Assembly: GCF_000961885.1 (NCBI RefSeq)
Contig: NZ_JZKH01000040.1
Span: 7,293 to 71,292, forward strand
Length of the DNA stretch: 64,000 bases
Reading direction: 5' to 3'
DNA from: Streptomyces rubellomurinus
GTDB taxonomy: Bacteria > Actinomycetota > Actinomycetes > Streptomycetales > Streptomycetaceae
The position numbers were made by a program, and so were the translations under genes. The notes below the pieces were generated by a model, which was not told the origin of the DNA, did no database searches, and worked only from the letters and a program-made list of their open reading frames with translations. Numbering within the stretch: the stretch's first letter is position 1; every line of letters begins with the position of its first letter. Of this stretch, positions 32,417 to 41,616 are shown piece by piece.

Positions 32417-34486
32417 TCAGTGGGGTCCGCGGCCGGCCCGGTCGGGCGCGGGCAGGCGCAGCGGGACGGTCGGGCTGTCGAGCGGACCGCCCTGGGCGGG
32501 CACGGTCGGGGTCGGCGCGGTCGAACCCGGCGCGGTGGGCGCTGCCTTCGGGGCGCGGGCGCCCGCAGGGCGGGCGTGGCGCGGGCCGCGCTTCTCCAGG
32601 ACGACCCCCGGGGCCGTCGTGGCGCCGGTGACGGTGAGGGTGGCGGTGGGCTTGCTCCGGCGCCGCCGGACGCCGTCGGCGGCCAGCACCAGGATCGGCA
32701 GCAGGGTCAGGCCGAGCGCGATCGCGGCCCAGGTGCGCATCGCGACGTGGTCGTAGCCGGTGCGGAAGGACGCGACGAGGGCGCCGCCGAACACCAGCGT
32801 CCAGAACAGGTGGTAGCGGAAGGTGCCGAGCCGGTCGGCGCTGGCCGAGCGGCCCTTCGGGGTGACCACGAAGCGGTTGCGCCGGCGCACCAGCGCCTGC
32901 AGCAGCGAGGCGGCGTAGACCGGGCCGCAGAGCGCCGACATCACCATGCCCGCGACCCCGGAGGAGCCGGCCGGCTCGTGCGGGCTCACGTTGTGCTTGC
33001 GGTTCCAGGTGTAGAGCAGCAGTTGGAGCGCGGCGGCGTCGCTGTAGAGCATCATCCAGATCTCCGAGGAGACGTGCACGCCGGAGGATCCGAAGCCCAG
33101 GTAGAGAACGCTGGAGACGCCGCCGAGCAGCCAGGTGAGCGCCGCCATCGGGTAGAAGGCCAGCATCAGCGTGTAGTTGAGCAGCCGGCCGGGCGACAGC
33201 CGCCACACGAGCCGCCAGTACCGGGTGAACAGGGTCTCGTAGGTGCCGCGGCTCCAGCGCAGTTGCTGGGAGAAGAAGTCGGTCCAGGAGGACGGGCCCT
33301 CGCCGACCGCGAGCACGTCCGGGGTGTACACGGACTTCCAGCGTTCCCCGGTCTCCGGGTTCCGGCGCGCGTGGAACTCCAGGCCGGTCGCCATGTCCTC
33401 GGTGACGGAGTCGGACAACCCGCCGATCGACCGGAGCGCGCGGATTCTGACGGCGTTGTTGGTGCCGACGAACATCGGCGCCCCGTAACGGTTTCCGGCG
33501 CGCTGGACGAGTGCGTGGAAGAGGTACTGCTGGCTCTCGGAGAATGCGGTCACGGCCGAGCCCGAGCTGCGGTAGTTCCCGTACACCTGCGGGCCGACCA
33601 CGAATGCCACGTCCGGATCGCGGAAGTAGCCGAGCATGCGTTCGCAGAAGTCCGGGAGCGGCACGTGGTCGGTGTCCACGGAGACCCAGAAGTCGTAGTC
33701 GTCGCCGTGCGCCTGGAGCCAGGCGTTGTAGTTGCCGTGCTTGGTCCCGGCGCGGAAGCGGCCCTTCGGCCGGTTCCAGTGCGGGTGGCCGAGGCGGCTG
33801 AAGTGGCGTACGCCCAGCTCGGCGCACAGGGCCTGCATGGCAGGATCGTTTCCCTCGTCCAGCAGCCAGACGTCGTACGGGCCGTCGTGCCGCACGCCGC
33901 GCGCCGCCAGCAGCGTGGCCCGCACCATCTCCGGCGGCTCCTTGCCGGGGACGCGGGTGGTGAGGAAGGCGACCCGGGTGCCGGCCTCGGGCGTCACGGG
34001 CACCGGATCGCGGGCGGCCAGGGTGGCGTGGGTGTTGGAGACGACGTTGACCAGCCGGAACACCTCGACGACGGCGATGATCCCGATCATCACCTTGTCG
34101 CCCAGCAGGACCAGGACGTTCGTCTCGTCGGCGCGCTCGGGCCAGTGCTCCGGCAGCAGCAGCCACACCAGCAGCACCGCCTCCAGCAGCGGGGCCGCCA
34201 CCAGCAGCAGGGCGGCGCGGACGCGGTGCGGCTCGCGGCGCAGCAGGCTGCGGTACCGGACCCGGTAGGGGGCGGTCGGGGCGGCCTTCGCGGCGCCCGG
34301 GTCGGGGCGGTAGACGCCGCCGAGGTCGTCCGGTTCGGTCGCGGGGCCGGCGAGGCGGCTGAAGTGGACGTAGTCGTACGGGGCTTCGGGCGTGGGAACG
34401 GTGGCCAGGGCGTGGTCGATCCGTTCTCCGGCACTGCTCTCCCGGGCCGTTCCGACGTCCCCTCGTCGTGAGAACGGCATGGTCAT
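32417..34486 (-). CDS. cslA: Cellulose-synthase-like glycosyltransferase CslA
   Basis: 689-residue family 2 glycosyltransferase in the membrane. Catalytic motifs: DVWLLDEGND (first Asp), VDTDHVPLPD (DxD, around residue 272), SVTEDMATG (TED) and QQLRWSRG (Q-x-x-R-W, around 409). Two N-terminal and about five C-terminal membrane segments build the glucan channel. The C-terminal tail (from RRSKPTATLT) is Pro/Ala rich with no PilZ domain visible, so direct c-di-GMP control through PilZ is not evident. It makes a beta-1,4-glucan at hyphal tips. ATG at 34486 with GGGGGGAG upstream. First gene of the cslA-glxA operon. Confidence 0.95.
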   Translation of the reverse strand: MTMPFSRRGDVGTARESSAGERIDHALATVPTPEAPYDYVHFSRLAGPATEPDDLGGVYRPDPGAAKAAPTAPYRVRYRSLLRREPHRVRAALLLVAAPLLEAVLLVWLLLPEHWPERADETNVLVLLGDKVMIGIIAVVEVFRLVNVVSNTHATLAARDPVPVTPEAGTRVAFLTTRVPGKEPPEMVRATLLAARGVRHDGPYDVWLLDEGNDPAMQALCAELGVRHFSRLGHPHWNRPKGRFRAGTKHGNYNAWLQAHGDDYDFWVSVDTDHVPLPDFCERMLGYFRDPDVAFVVGPQVYGNYRSSGSAVTAFSESQQYLFHALVQRAGNRYGAPMFVGTNNAVRIRALRSIGGLSDSVTEDMATGLEFHARRNPETGERWKSVYTPDVLAVGEGPSSWTDFFSQQLRWSRGTYETLFTRYWRLVWRLSPGRLLNYTLMLAFYPMAALTWLLGGVSSVLYLGFGSSGVHVSSEIWMMLYSDAAALQLLLYTWNRKHNVSPHEPAGSSGVAGMVMSALCGPVYAASLLQALVRRRNRFVVTPKGRSASADRLGTFRYHLFWTLVFGGALVASFRTGYDHVAMRTWAAIALGLTLLPILVLAADGVRRRRSKPTATLTVTGATTAPGVVLEKRGPRHARPAGARAPKAAPTAPGSTAPTPTVPAQGGPLDSPTVPLRLPAPDRAGRGPH

Positions 34487-34819
34487 GTGGCTCTCCCCCC
34501 GGAGTGTTGCGACGTGTTTCGTCGTGAAGTTCCGGAACAGACCACCGCCCGGCGAACTGCACTCATCAGTGCGGTTTCCGGGCGTTCCAGCACGTGAATC
34601 GTGCGGCGGGTTCAGCTATTCGTCTGTTCCTCCACGCGTTCAACTCTCCTGGAACGCAAGGATGATTGCAACCGATCGGAAAAATGATCACCACTCAGGC
34701 GTGAAAATACTATGGTTCCAGGCCATCCTGACGCGCGAAGGTGATAGCGGCCCGAATTCGCTCCGGCCGCGCGAGTGCGCGGCCGGAGCGCGCGGGGTGG
34801 CACGCGTCAGCCCGCCGCG
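34487..34819. other. Intergenic region upstream of cslA
   Basis: 333 bp between cslA start and the deacetylase stop (both minus strand). Holds a terminator hairpin (34759-34790) and a comparatively AT-rich stretch around 34600-34730 that probably carries the cslA-glxA promoter; no gene is seen. Confidence 0.5.
34759..34790 (-). terminator. Terminator after the polysaccharide deacetylase gene
   Basis: A 14-bp perfect stem (34759-34772 with 34777-34790) and GAGT loop; an AATTC follows in the direction of transcription. Confidence 0.7.
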
Positions 34820-36100
34820 TCAGCCCGCCGTGCCGAGGAAGGCCTCCCAGCCGCCGGCCGGGGCCTGGCCGACGCCGAGCGAGCGCAGCTTGCGCAGCGT
34901 GGACTGGTCCTGCACCTCCAGCCACTCGACCAGCTGCTTGAAGGAGACCAGCCGCACCTCGGGCTTGCCCGCGATCGTCTTGAGGGTCTGCTCGACGGCG
35001 TCCATGTAGATGCCGCCGTTCCACTGCTCGAAGTGGTTGCCGATGAAGAACGGCGCCCGGTTGCTGTTGTAGGCCCGGTCGAAGCCCGCCAGGTAGGAGT
35101 TGGTGGCCTGGGTGCGCCAGTCGTTGTACTTGGCCGGGTCGCCCTTGGTGCTGCCGGCGGACTGGTTGGCCAGGATGTTGTAGTCCATCGACAGCACCTG
35201 GAAGGTGTGCCCGGGGAACGGGATGCCCTGCAGCGGGAAGTCCCAGACCTTGCCGTCCTGCACCTTCTGCGGCCATATCTGCAGGCCGCCCGGCGAGCTG
35301 GCGTCGTACTTCCAGCCCAGCTTGGCGATGGTCGGCAGCAGGGCCTTCTGGCCCTCCAGGCACGGCGTGCGGCCGCCGATCAGCTCCTTCTTGTAGTCGA
35401 AGGGCAGTGGGTCGACGTCGGTGAAGCCGGTGTTGGTCCGCCACTGGGTGACGAAGCCGATCGCCTGGTCGATCTCGCTCTGCCAGTCCTCCGGGGTCCA
35501 CATGTTGACCCCGTTCTTGTCCGGGCGGCTGGAGCAGAAGTGCCCGTTGAAGTGGGTGCCGATCTCGTGCCCGGCCAGCCAGGCCTGGCTGACCAGCTTG
35601 AGGGTGCTCTTGACCGCGCCGTCCGACAGGTACGGGATGTCCGAGGCGCCGACCGAGTGCTTCGGCGGGTGGTACAGGTCGGACTTGCCCTTCGGCAGGG
35701 CGTAGATCCCCGACAGGAAGAAGGTCATCGTGGCCTTGTACTGCTCCGCCAGCTTCAGGAACCGGGGGAACTGGCCGTCGTCGGTGCCGCCCGCGCCGTC
35801 CCAGGAGAACACCACGAACTGGGGCGGGCGCTCGCCCGGCTTGAGCTTCTCCGGCTTGGGCTGGTTCGGCTGCGGGCCGGTGTCGGCGTTGGAGCCGTCG
35901 CCGATCGGGGTGCCCTTGGGCACCTGCGCCTTGGTCGGGTCGCCGGTGGCGCCCTGCGGGGTGCCCGCGTCGCCGCCGGGCGGCGCGGACGAGGAGCCCT
36001 GGCCCGAACCCGACCCGCCGCTGGAACAGGCCGCGACCGCGCCGAGGGCGGCGGTCGCGGCGGTCGCACTGAGCACCGTCCTGCGCGAGATCTTGGTCAT
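34820..36100 (-). CDS. Polysaccharide deacetylase family lipoprotein
   Basis: 426 residues. The N-terminus has a twin-arginine motif SRRTVLSATAATAALG followed by lipobox VAAC, so it is exported by Tat and lipidated. After a Gly/Ser/Pro-rich linker comes a NodB-like domain: FSWDGAGG (catalytic Asp), GHEIGTHFNGHF (His-x3-His metal ligands). It removes acetyl or other groups from a surface glycan. The protein is unusually long with a large C-terminal part. It precedes cslA-glxA on the same strand, so it may modify the glucan or the peptidoglycan at the tip. ATG at 36100 with AGGGGAG upstream. Confidence 0.85.
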   Translation of the reverse strand: MTKISRRTVLSATAATAALGAVAACSSGGSGSGQGSSSAPPGGDAGTPQGATGDPTKAQVPKGTPIGDGSNADTGPQPNQPKPEKLKPGERPPQFVVFSWDGAGGTDDGQFPRFLKLAEQYKATMTFFLSGIYALPKGKSDLYHPPKHSVGASDIPYLSDGAVKSTLKLVSQAWLAGHEIGTHFNGHFCSSRPDKNGVNMWTPEDWQSEIDQAIGFVTQWRTNTGFTDVDPLPFDYKKELIGGRTPCLEGQKALLPTIAKLGWKYDASSPGGLQIWPQKVQDGKVWDFPLQGIPFPGHTFQVLSMDYNILANQSAGSTKGDPAKYNDWRTQATNSYLAGFDRAYNSNRAPFFIGNHFEQWNGGIYMDAVEQTLKTIAGKPEVRLVSFKQLVEWLEVQDQSTLRKLRSLGVGQAPAGGWEAFLGTAG

Positions 36101-36481
36101 GGTCTCCCCTGGTTGCCGACGCCGGTGGGTGAGGCGGCGGGGGCCGCACCGGTCAAATCGGGCAATTGATGAACATTCCGCCGCAAGCATGTCATGTGGT
36201 CGAAGCCGCCACCAAGGCCGCCCGGGGGTCGCCCGAGCTCGGCCGAGGTCGCCCGGGGGTCGCCCGGGGTCGTACGGCTCCGACGACGGTGTACACGCCG
36301 GACGGGCCGGTCCGGGCTGCGGCGACCGGTCGTCTGTTGCCGTCCTGTGACGCTTCGCTCGCCGCACCGCCAGGGCAGTACGGTACCGCCGGTCCGTCCG
36401 GATCGGTCAGGGTTCGTCAGCGGCCGGTAGGATCCGTCGCCCGTCCGGGCAGACTTCCGGCCGCGGCCCCCGGGGCCGGCC
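36101..36481. other. Intergenic region with GTCGCCCG repeats
   Basis: 381 bp between the deacetylase start and the DedA stop, both on the minus strand. Contains a degenerate direct repeat at about 36217-36272 in which GTCGCCCG recurs four times. No gene is visible; the stretch next to 36100 should hold the deacetylase promoter. Confidence 0.4.
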
Positions 36482-37078
36482 TCAGAGCGCAGCCAGCCGC
36501 CGGTTGCGGCGCACCACGCGGGCGATCGCGGTGCTGATCGCGGTCGCCGCCGCGCAGGACACCGCCATGCTCAGCCAGGCCGTGTCGAACCAGTGGCTGT
36601 TCAGCCAGCCCAGCGTCACGATGTACGCGGCCCAGACCAGCGCCGCCACGGCCGACCAGCGCAGGAAGCGGTGCGGATGCGCGGGGGAGTGCCCGATGGC
36701 CACGTCCAGCACCGTCCGCCCGCCCGGGACGAACCGGGCGATCACCACCATCGCGGCGGCCCCGCCGTGCGGGCGCTCGACCAGCGCCTGCTGGACCCGG
36801 GCCACGCTCGCCGCCAGCTTCGGCCGGCGGGCGAGCCGGCGCTGCAGCAGCGGCGCGCCGCGTCTGGCCAGGTGCAGCAGCAGGACGTCGCCGAGGAAGG
36901 AGGCCACCGCCACGCCCAGGCCGAGCAGCACCGGGGCGCCGTCGATCCGCGCCGTCTTGAGCACGGCCAGGATCACCAGCGTCCCGCTGGGCAGGAACGG
37001 CAGCAGGGCGTCCCCGAGCACGGCGCACAGCGCCAGGGCGCAGATCCACGAGGATCCGATCGCCGCCACGAAGTCCAA
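36482..37078 (-). CDS. DedA/VTT-family membrane protein
   Basis: About 198 residues, a DedA (SNARE-associated, VTT) transporter-like protein involved in lipid flipping and envelope homeostasis. The conserved region runs FLPSGTLVILAVLK, then VAVASFLGDVLLLHLARRG, and the family motif RFVPGGRTVLDVAIG. Several membrane segments. The TTG at 37078 is chosen because GGAGGGAG lies 8 bp before it; a GTG at 37096 extends the frame by six residues but would contain that site. Confidence 0.82.
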   Translation of the reverse strand: MDFVAAIGSSWICALALCAVLGDALLPFLPSGTLVILAVLKTARIDGAPVLLGLGVAVASFLGDVLLLHLARRGAPLLQRRLARRPKLAASVARVQQALVERPHGGAAAMVVIARFVPGGRTVLDVAIGHSPAHPHRFLRWSAVAALVWAAYIVTLGWLNSHWFDTAWLSMAVSCAAATAISTAIARVVRRNRRLAAL

Positions 37079-37470
37079 GGCCCTAACTCCCTCCACCGCC
37101 GCCCGGGGGAGCAGGTGGCTGCTGGGTCAACGCTAGCGTCTCGACTTTTCATGCCCTGAAGCACCCCGGGGAAGCCGCGGTTCCCGGCCAATGCGTGAAC
37201 GGACGGTCCCGGCGCGGTGTTCCTGCGCGGTGTTCCCACACGTCCCCTCCACCACGGCACGAGCCCCCCCCCGGGGCGAGGTGCCGCACGCAACGCCCGC
37301 CCTTCCGGATCCTTGCCGGGTCCGACGCCGGACGGCGGGAACAGCGGGCCCGCGGCGGTGGTTGACCCCGGTCGGCAGCAGCGACCGCGGGGCCACCCGA
37401 GCCCGTGCGGTCGCCGACGACGGGAGCCGGCGGCCAGGCCGGCCCGAGGACAGCCCGGAGGACGGACGGC
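37079..37470. other. Intergenic region between divergent DedA and LLM genes
   Basis: 392 bp serving both promoters. CGCGGTGTTCC is directly repeated around 37213-37235. No gene or clear regulatory palindrome was seen. Confidence 0.4.
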
Positions 37471-38577
37471 ATGACCAGCGAGGACCAGCAGACGCACGGA
37501 ACCGGGCCGGGAGCCGAGGCGGCGATCCGGGGCACCGCGCGCGGCACCGCCCCCGCCCCGCTCTCGATCCTCGACCTCGCCACGGTCGGCTCCGGCTACA
37601 CCCCCGCCGAGGCCCTGGCCGCCACCACGACGCTGGCCCGGGAGGCCGAGCGCTGGGGCTACCACCGCTTCTGGGTGGCCGAACACCACGGCATGCCCGG
37701 CGTGGCCAGCTCCTCCCCGCCCGTCCTGCTCGCCCACCTCGGCGCCCGCACCACCACCCTGCGGCTCGGCTCCGGCGGCGTCATGCTGCCCAACCACGCC
37801 CCGCTGACCGTCGCCGAGCAGTTCGGCCTGCTGGAGGCCCTGCACCCCGGCCGGATCGACCTCGGCCTCGGCCGTGCCCCCGGCACCGACCCGGCCACCG
37901 CCCGGGCGCTGCGCCGCGGCCGCACGGACGGCCCGGACGAGTTCCCGCAGCAGCTCGCCGAGCTGACCCACTTCCTTGACGGCGACTTCCCCGCCGGCCA
38001 CCCGTACCGCGGGCTGACCGCCGTCCCCAAGGGCGAGGGCCGCCCGCCGGTCTGGCTGCTCGGCTCCTCCGGCTTCAGCGCCCAGCTGGCCGGCCGCCTC
38101 GGCCTCCCGTTCGCCTTCGCCCACCACTTCAGCGGCGCCAACACGATCCCCGCGCTGGACCTCTACCGCTCGTCCTTCCGCCCCTCCGCGGTGCTCTCCG
38201 AGCCGTACGCGCTGATCGGCGTGACGGCCGTCGCCGCCGACGACGAACCGGCGGCCCGCCGCCTGGCCCGCTCCGCCGCCCTCGCGATGCTCCGGCTGCG
38301 GCGCGGCACCCCCGGCCCGATCCCCACCCCGGAGGAGGCGGAGGAGTACCCGTACAGCCCGGCCGAGGCGGACTTCGTCGACACCTGGTTCGAGAACGTG
38401 GTGCTCGGCGCCCCCGGCCGGGTCGCGGACGGCCTGGAGGCGCTGCGCAAGCGCACCGGCGCGGACGAGCTGATGGTCACCTCGCACGTCCACGGCCACG
38501 AGGCCCGGCTCCGCTCCTACGGCCTGATCGCCGAGGCGTACGGCCTGACCGCGTCCGTTGCGGAGGCGTCCGCTTAG
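37471..38577 (+). CDS. LLM-class flavin-dependent oxidoreductase (MsnO8-like)
   Basis: 368-residue bacterial luciferase-like monooxygenase using FMNH2 or F420. Core motifs: YHRFWVAEHHGMPGVASSSP, LRLGSGGVMLPNHAPLTVAE, LHPGRIDLGLGRAPGTDP, and VWLLGSSGFSAQLAGRLG, typical of the MsnO8 family. Substrate unknown. ATG at 37471 with GGAGGAC 8 bp upstream. It converges on the GGDEF-EAL gene; the two stop codons overlap by 4 bp. Confidence 0.92.
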   Translation: MTSEDQQTHGTGPGAEAAIRGTARGTAPAPLSILDLATVGSGYTPAEALAATTTLAREAERWGYHRFWVAEHHGMPGVASSSPPVLLAHLGARTTTLRLGSGGVMLPNHAPLTVAEQFGLLEALHPGRIDLGLGRAPGTDPATARALRRGRTDGPDEFPQQLAELTHFLDGDFPAGHPYRGLTAVPKGEGRPPVWLLGSSGFSAQLAGRLGLPFAFAHHFSGANTIPALDLYRSSFRPSAVLSEPYALIGVTAVAADDEPAARRLARSAALAMLRLRRGTPGPIPTPEEAEEYPYSPAEADFVDTWFENVVLGAPGRVADGLEALRKRTGADELMVTSHVHGHEARLRSYGLIAEAYGLTASVAEASA

Positions 38578-40559
38578 GAGGCGGCCGCCGGCCGGCCCTC
38601 GCGCAGTATGGCCGCGACCAGCTCGGCCTCGCCCGGCCGGGCGAAGTACCAGCCCTGGGCGGTGTCGCAGCCGGTGAGCCGCAGGCGCTCCGCCTGGGCG
38701 GCGCTCTCGATCCCCTCGGCGGTGACGGTCAGGCCCAGCGTGTGGGCCAGCTGCACCATGGCGCCGACGATCTGCTCGTCGGCGTCGCTGCGCCGGGCCC
38801 CGGGCCCCGGGAGGTTCGGCCGGGCGGCCGGGGCCGGGTCCCGGAAGCTCTTGATGAAGGTGCCGTCGAGCTTCAGCACGTGCACCGGGAGCCGGGACAG
38901 GTAGGCCAGGTTGGAGTAGCCGGTGCCGAAGTCGTCGATCGCGATCCGCACGCCCATGTCGGCGAGCGCCTGGAGGGCCTGCGAGGGCCGGCCGCCCGGG
39001 CCGAGCAGGGCGCTCTCGGTGATCTCCAGCTGGAGCAGCCGGGCCGGCAGCCCGGTCCGCTCGAGCGCCCGGGCCACGTCGGCGACCACGTCGGAGTCCC
39101 AGATCTGCCGGGCGGCCAGGTTGACGCTGACGAAGGTCTCCGTCTCGGGGAACTCGGTCAGCCACCGCCGCGCCTGCCGGCAGGACTCCTCCAGCACCCA
39201 CTTCCCGAGCGGCACGATCGCGCCGGACTCCTCGGCGAGCGGGATGAAACGGTCCGGCGAGAGCGTCCCGTAGCGGGGGTGCCGCCAGCGGACCAGGGCC
39301 TCGGCGCCGTGCACGGTGCCGTCCGCCAGGCCGACCAGCGGCTGGTACTCGATGGTGAACTCGCCCCGCTCCAGGGCCGGCCGCAGCGCGGTGGCGAGCA
39401 GCTGGCGGGTGAGCTGGTGGGCGCCGCGGTCCGGGTCGTAGAGCGTCCAGCGGGCGCGGCCGTCCGCCTTCGACCAGTACAGCGTGGCGTCGGCGTCCTT
39501 GACCAGGTCGGTCGGGGTGGTCTCGTGCACGGACCGCTCCACCACGCCGACGCTGGCGGTGACCACCAGCCGGTGCCCGGCGATGTCGAAGGGACGTTCC
39601 AGCAGCTCCAGGATCCGGGCGGCCACCGCCGTCAGCTGCTCGTTGCCGAGGCTGTCGGTGACCAGGAGGGCGAACTCGTCGCCGCCCATCCGGGCCACCA
39701 GCGGGGCGCCGGGGCCGGTGAAGCCGCTGCGCAGCCGGGCGGCGACGGCGATCAGCAGCTGGTCGCCGATGTGGTGGCCGAGGGTCTCGTTGATCGCCGC
39801 GAAGCCGTCGAGGTCCAGGTAGCAGACGCCCACCCGGCGCCCGTCCGCGCTTCCGGAGCCGTCGGCCGTCGCGTCCGCGGCGGTGAGGCAGGCGGCGTCG
39901 AGCCGTTCGAAGAAGGACGTCCGGTTGGGCAGCCTGGTCAGCGGGTCGTGCAGCGCCTGGTACTCCAGGCGGTCGCCGAGCCGGCGCTGCTCGGTCAGGT
40001 CCTCCACCAGGGCGAGGATGTAGAGCGGTTCGCCGGCGCCGTCCCGGATCAGCGAGACGGTGAGCTTGCTCCACACCGTGTGGCCGGCCCGGTGCCGGAG
40101 CTGCTTCTCCACGCGGAACCGTTCCCGCCCGCCGTCGACGAGCTCCGGGAACAGGCTGCTCGGCATGCCCTCCGGGTCGACGATCTCGTGCAGGTGGGTG
40201 CGGACCAGCTCGCCGACGCTGCGCCCGACCAGGGCGGCGAAGGCGGGGTTGACCTCGATGATCCGGTCGTCGGGCCCGATCAGCGCCATGCCGATGACGG
40301 CGTCGCAGAAGGCGGCGCGGAACCGGGACTCGCTGGCGCGCAGCGCGGCCAGCGGGGCCGCCTCGCCGGACGGGTCGGACGGGCTGGGGTGCGCGCCGCC
40401 GGTGAGCGGGGCCGAGCAGGTGGGGCAGAGCAGCACCTCCGGCTCCTCCAGCGTGCCGCAGGCCGCGCCCGCGCCGGCCGTGCCGGGGCGGTGGTGTGGT
40501 GGCTCCTCGTGCTGCACGCCCGAGTGGTGTGCGTCGGCCCCCTCGTTCTGGCCCGGCAC
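38574..40559 (-). CDS. PAS-GGDEF-EAL cyclic-di-GMP enzyme
   Basis: 661 residues: a Cys-containing N-terminus (LLCPTCSAPL at about 43-52), a PAS domain (SRFRAAFCDAVIGMALIG, about 79-200), a GGDEF domain with intact MGGDEFALL (around residue 293) and an EAL domain with GAEALVRWRHP (around 418) and IDDFGTGYSNLAYL. It should make and/or break c-di-GMP, the second messenger that holds back Streptomyces development through BldD. No membrane helix is seen, so cytosolic. Domain order resembles RmdA and CdgA; which orthologue it is cannot be settled. GTG start at 40559 with GGGAGC upstream. Close to the cslA-glxA locus. Confidence 0.9.
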   Translation of the reverse strand: MPGQNEGADAHHSGVQHEEPPHHRPGTAGAGAACGTLEEPEVLLCPTCSAPLTGGAHPSPSDPSGEAAPLAALRASESRFRAAFCDAVIGMALIGPDDRIIEVNPAFAALVGRSVGELVRTHLHEIVDPEGMPSSLFPELVDGGRERFRVEKQLRHRAGHTVWSKLTVSLIRDGAGEPLYILALVEDLTEQRRLGDRLEYQALHDPLTRLPNRTSFFERLDAACLTAADATADGSGSADGRRVGVCYLDLDGFAAINETLGHHIGDQLLIAVAARLRSGFTGPGAPLVARMGGDEFALLVTDSLGNEQLTAVAARILELLERPFDIAGHRLVVTASVGVVERSVHETTPTDLVKDADATLYWSKADGRARWTLYDPDRGAHQLTRQLLATALRPALERGEFTIEYQPLVGLADGTVHGAEALVRWRHPRYGTLSPDRFIPLAEESGAIVPLGKWVLEESCRQARRWLTEFPETETFVSVNLAARQIWDSDVVADVARALERTGLPARLLQLEITESALLGPGGRPSQALQALADMGVRIAIDDFGTGYSNLAYLSRLPVHVLKLDGTFIKSFRDPAPAARPNLPGPGARRSDADEQIVGAMVQLAHTLGLTVTAEGIESAAQAERLRLTGCDTAQGWYFARPGEAELVAAILREGRPAAAS

Positions 40560-40950
40560 GGCATGCTCCCGTCCGCTGCTGACGCTCGATGCTGGTCAGG
40601 CCGGCCGAACGGGGCTCCGGCGGCCGGCTCCGCACTCTGTCGCGGTCCTCGGAGTCGGTCCGCCGGCGGGGCGCCCGCCGTGGGGCGCTGTCGCGCGGTG
40701 ACCCGCGTGAAGAACAGGGCGCTGCGGCCGATCATAGGCCGCGACGGCAACGCGCGGTGACCGCCGCCAGGGTGATTCAACCGCTTTGTGATCATGTGTG
40801 GCGGTATGCGCGCACGCTCCCGGTGCACATCACATGACGTGCGCCGGGAGTGTGCGCGCCGAAGCCGCGCCCCCGGGCGCCGGTCGCGCGCCGGAACGGG
40901 CCGGATCGGACGGGCGCGTCCGGCGGGGGCTCGCGCCCCCCCCGGAGGGG
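40560..40950. other. Intergenic region with a large inverted repeat
   Basis: 391 bp between the GGDEF-EAL start and the osmC stop, both minus strand. 40808-40828 pairs with 40839-40859 over 21 bp (19 Watson-Crick and 2 wobble pairs) around a 10-nt loop. GGGGGC/GCCCCC at 40925-40940, just past the osmC stop, is a small terminator-like hairpin. No gene seen. Confidence 0.5.
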
Positions 40951-41376
40951 TCAGCCCAGCGAGGCCGTCAGGGTGATGGTCGTGCCGGTCAGGGCCTGGC
41001 TGACCGGGCAGTTGGCCTTGGCGTCCTCGGCGGCCTTGACGAAGCCGGCCTCGTCCAGGCCGGGCACCTCGCCGACGACGGTCAGGTGGATGCCGGTGAT
41101 GCCCTTGCCGGGCTGGAAGGTGACGTCGGCCTTGGTGTGCAGCTTGGCCGGCGGGGTGCCGGCGCCGGTCAGGCCGTTCGAGAGGGCCATCGAGAAGCAG
41201 GCCGAGTGGGCGCCGGCGATCAGCTCCTCCGGGCTGGTCTTCCCGTTCGGCTGCTCGGCGCGGGCCGGCCAGGAGACGGGGAACTCGCCGATCCCGGACG
41301 AGTCGAAGGTCACCAGGCCCTTGCCGTCGAGCAGGTTGCCTTCCCACTCGGTGTGCGCGGTGCGGGTGGTTGCCAC
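40951..41376 (-). CDS. OsmC/Ohr-family peroxide-resistance protein
   Basis: 141 residues. Cysteine-based thiol peroxidase that reduces organic hydroperoxides. The two active cysteines are in AGAHSACFSMAL and DAKANCPVSQALTG, and the ATTRTAHTEWEGNLLDGKG start is typical of OsmC. GTG at 41376 is chosen since GGAGG lies 8 bp upstream; a longer frame is open but has no such site. Cytoplasmic, probably stress-induced. Confidence 0.92.
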   Translation of the reverse strand: MATTRTAHTEWEGNLLDGKGLVTFDSSGIGEFPVSWPARAEQPNGKTSPEELIAGAHSACFSMALSNGLTGAGTPPAKLHTKADVTFQPGKGITGIHLTVVGEVPGLDEAGFVKAAEDAKANCPVSQALTGTTITLTASLG

Positions 41377-41616
41377 GATCGGTACCTCCATCACTGGGGG
41401 GACTGCTGATACGGGGACTGCGGGGTCGTCGCATCCGGTCATGCGCGCAACAGCCTACGGGCCGTGCGCGCACCACCGGTCCAGCGACGTGTCCGGATGC
41501 TGGAACCGGGCCGTCCGGCATGGGGATCCGGAGCGGGTGCCCTGTTAGATTTGCCCGGGCCCGAGCCCGGCCGCCGTACGGTCGGGCGCCCCACCCAGAC
41601 ACCGGGAGCCGCCCCG

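Noticed and set aside
40695..40715. BldD-like box (TGACCCGCGTGA) before the GGDEF-EAL gene
   Set aside because: The half-sites are separated by one base too few for the BldD consensus, so it is not claimed.
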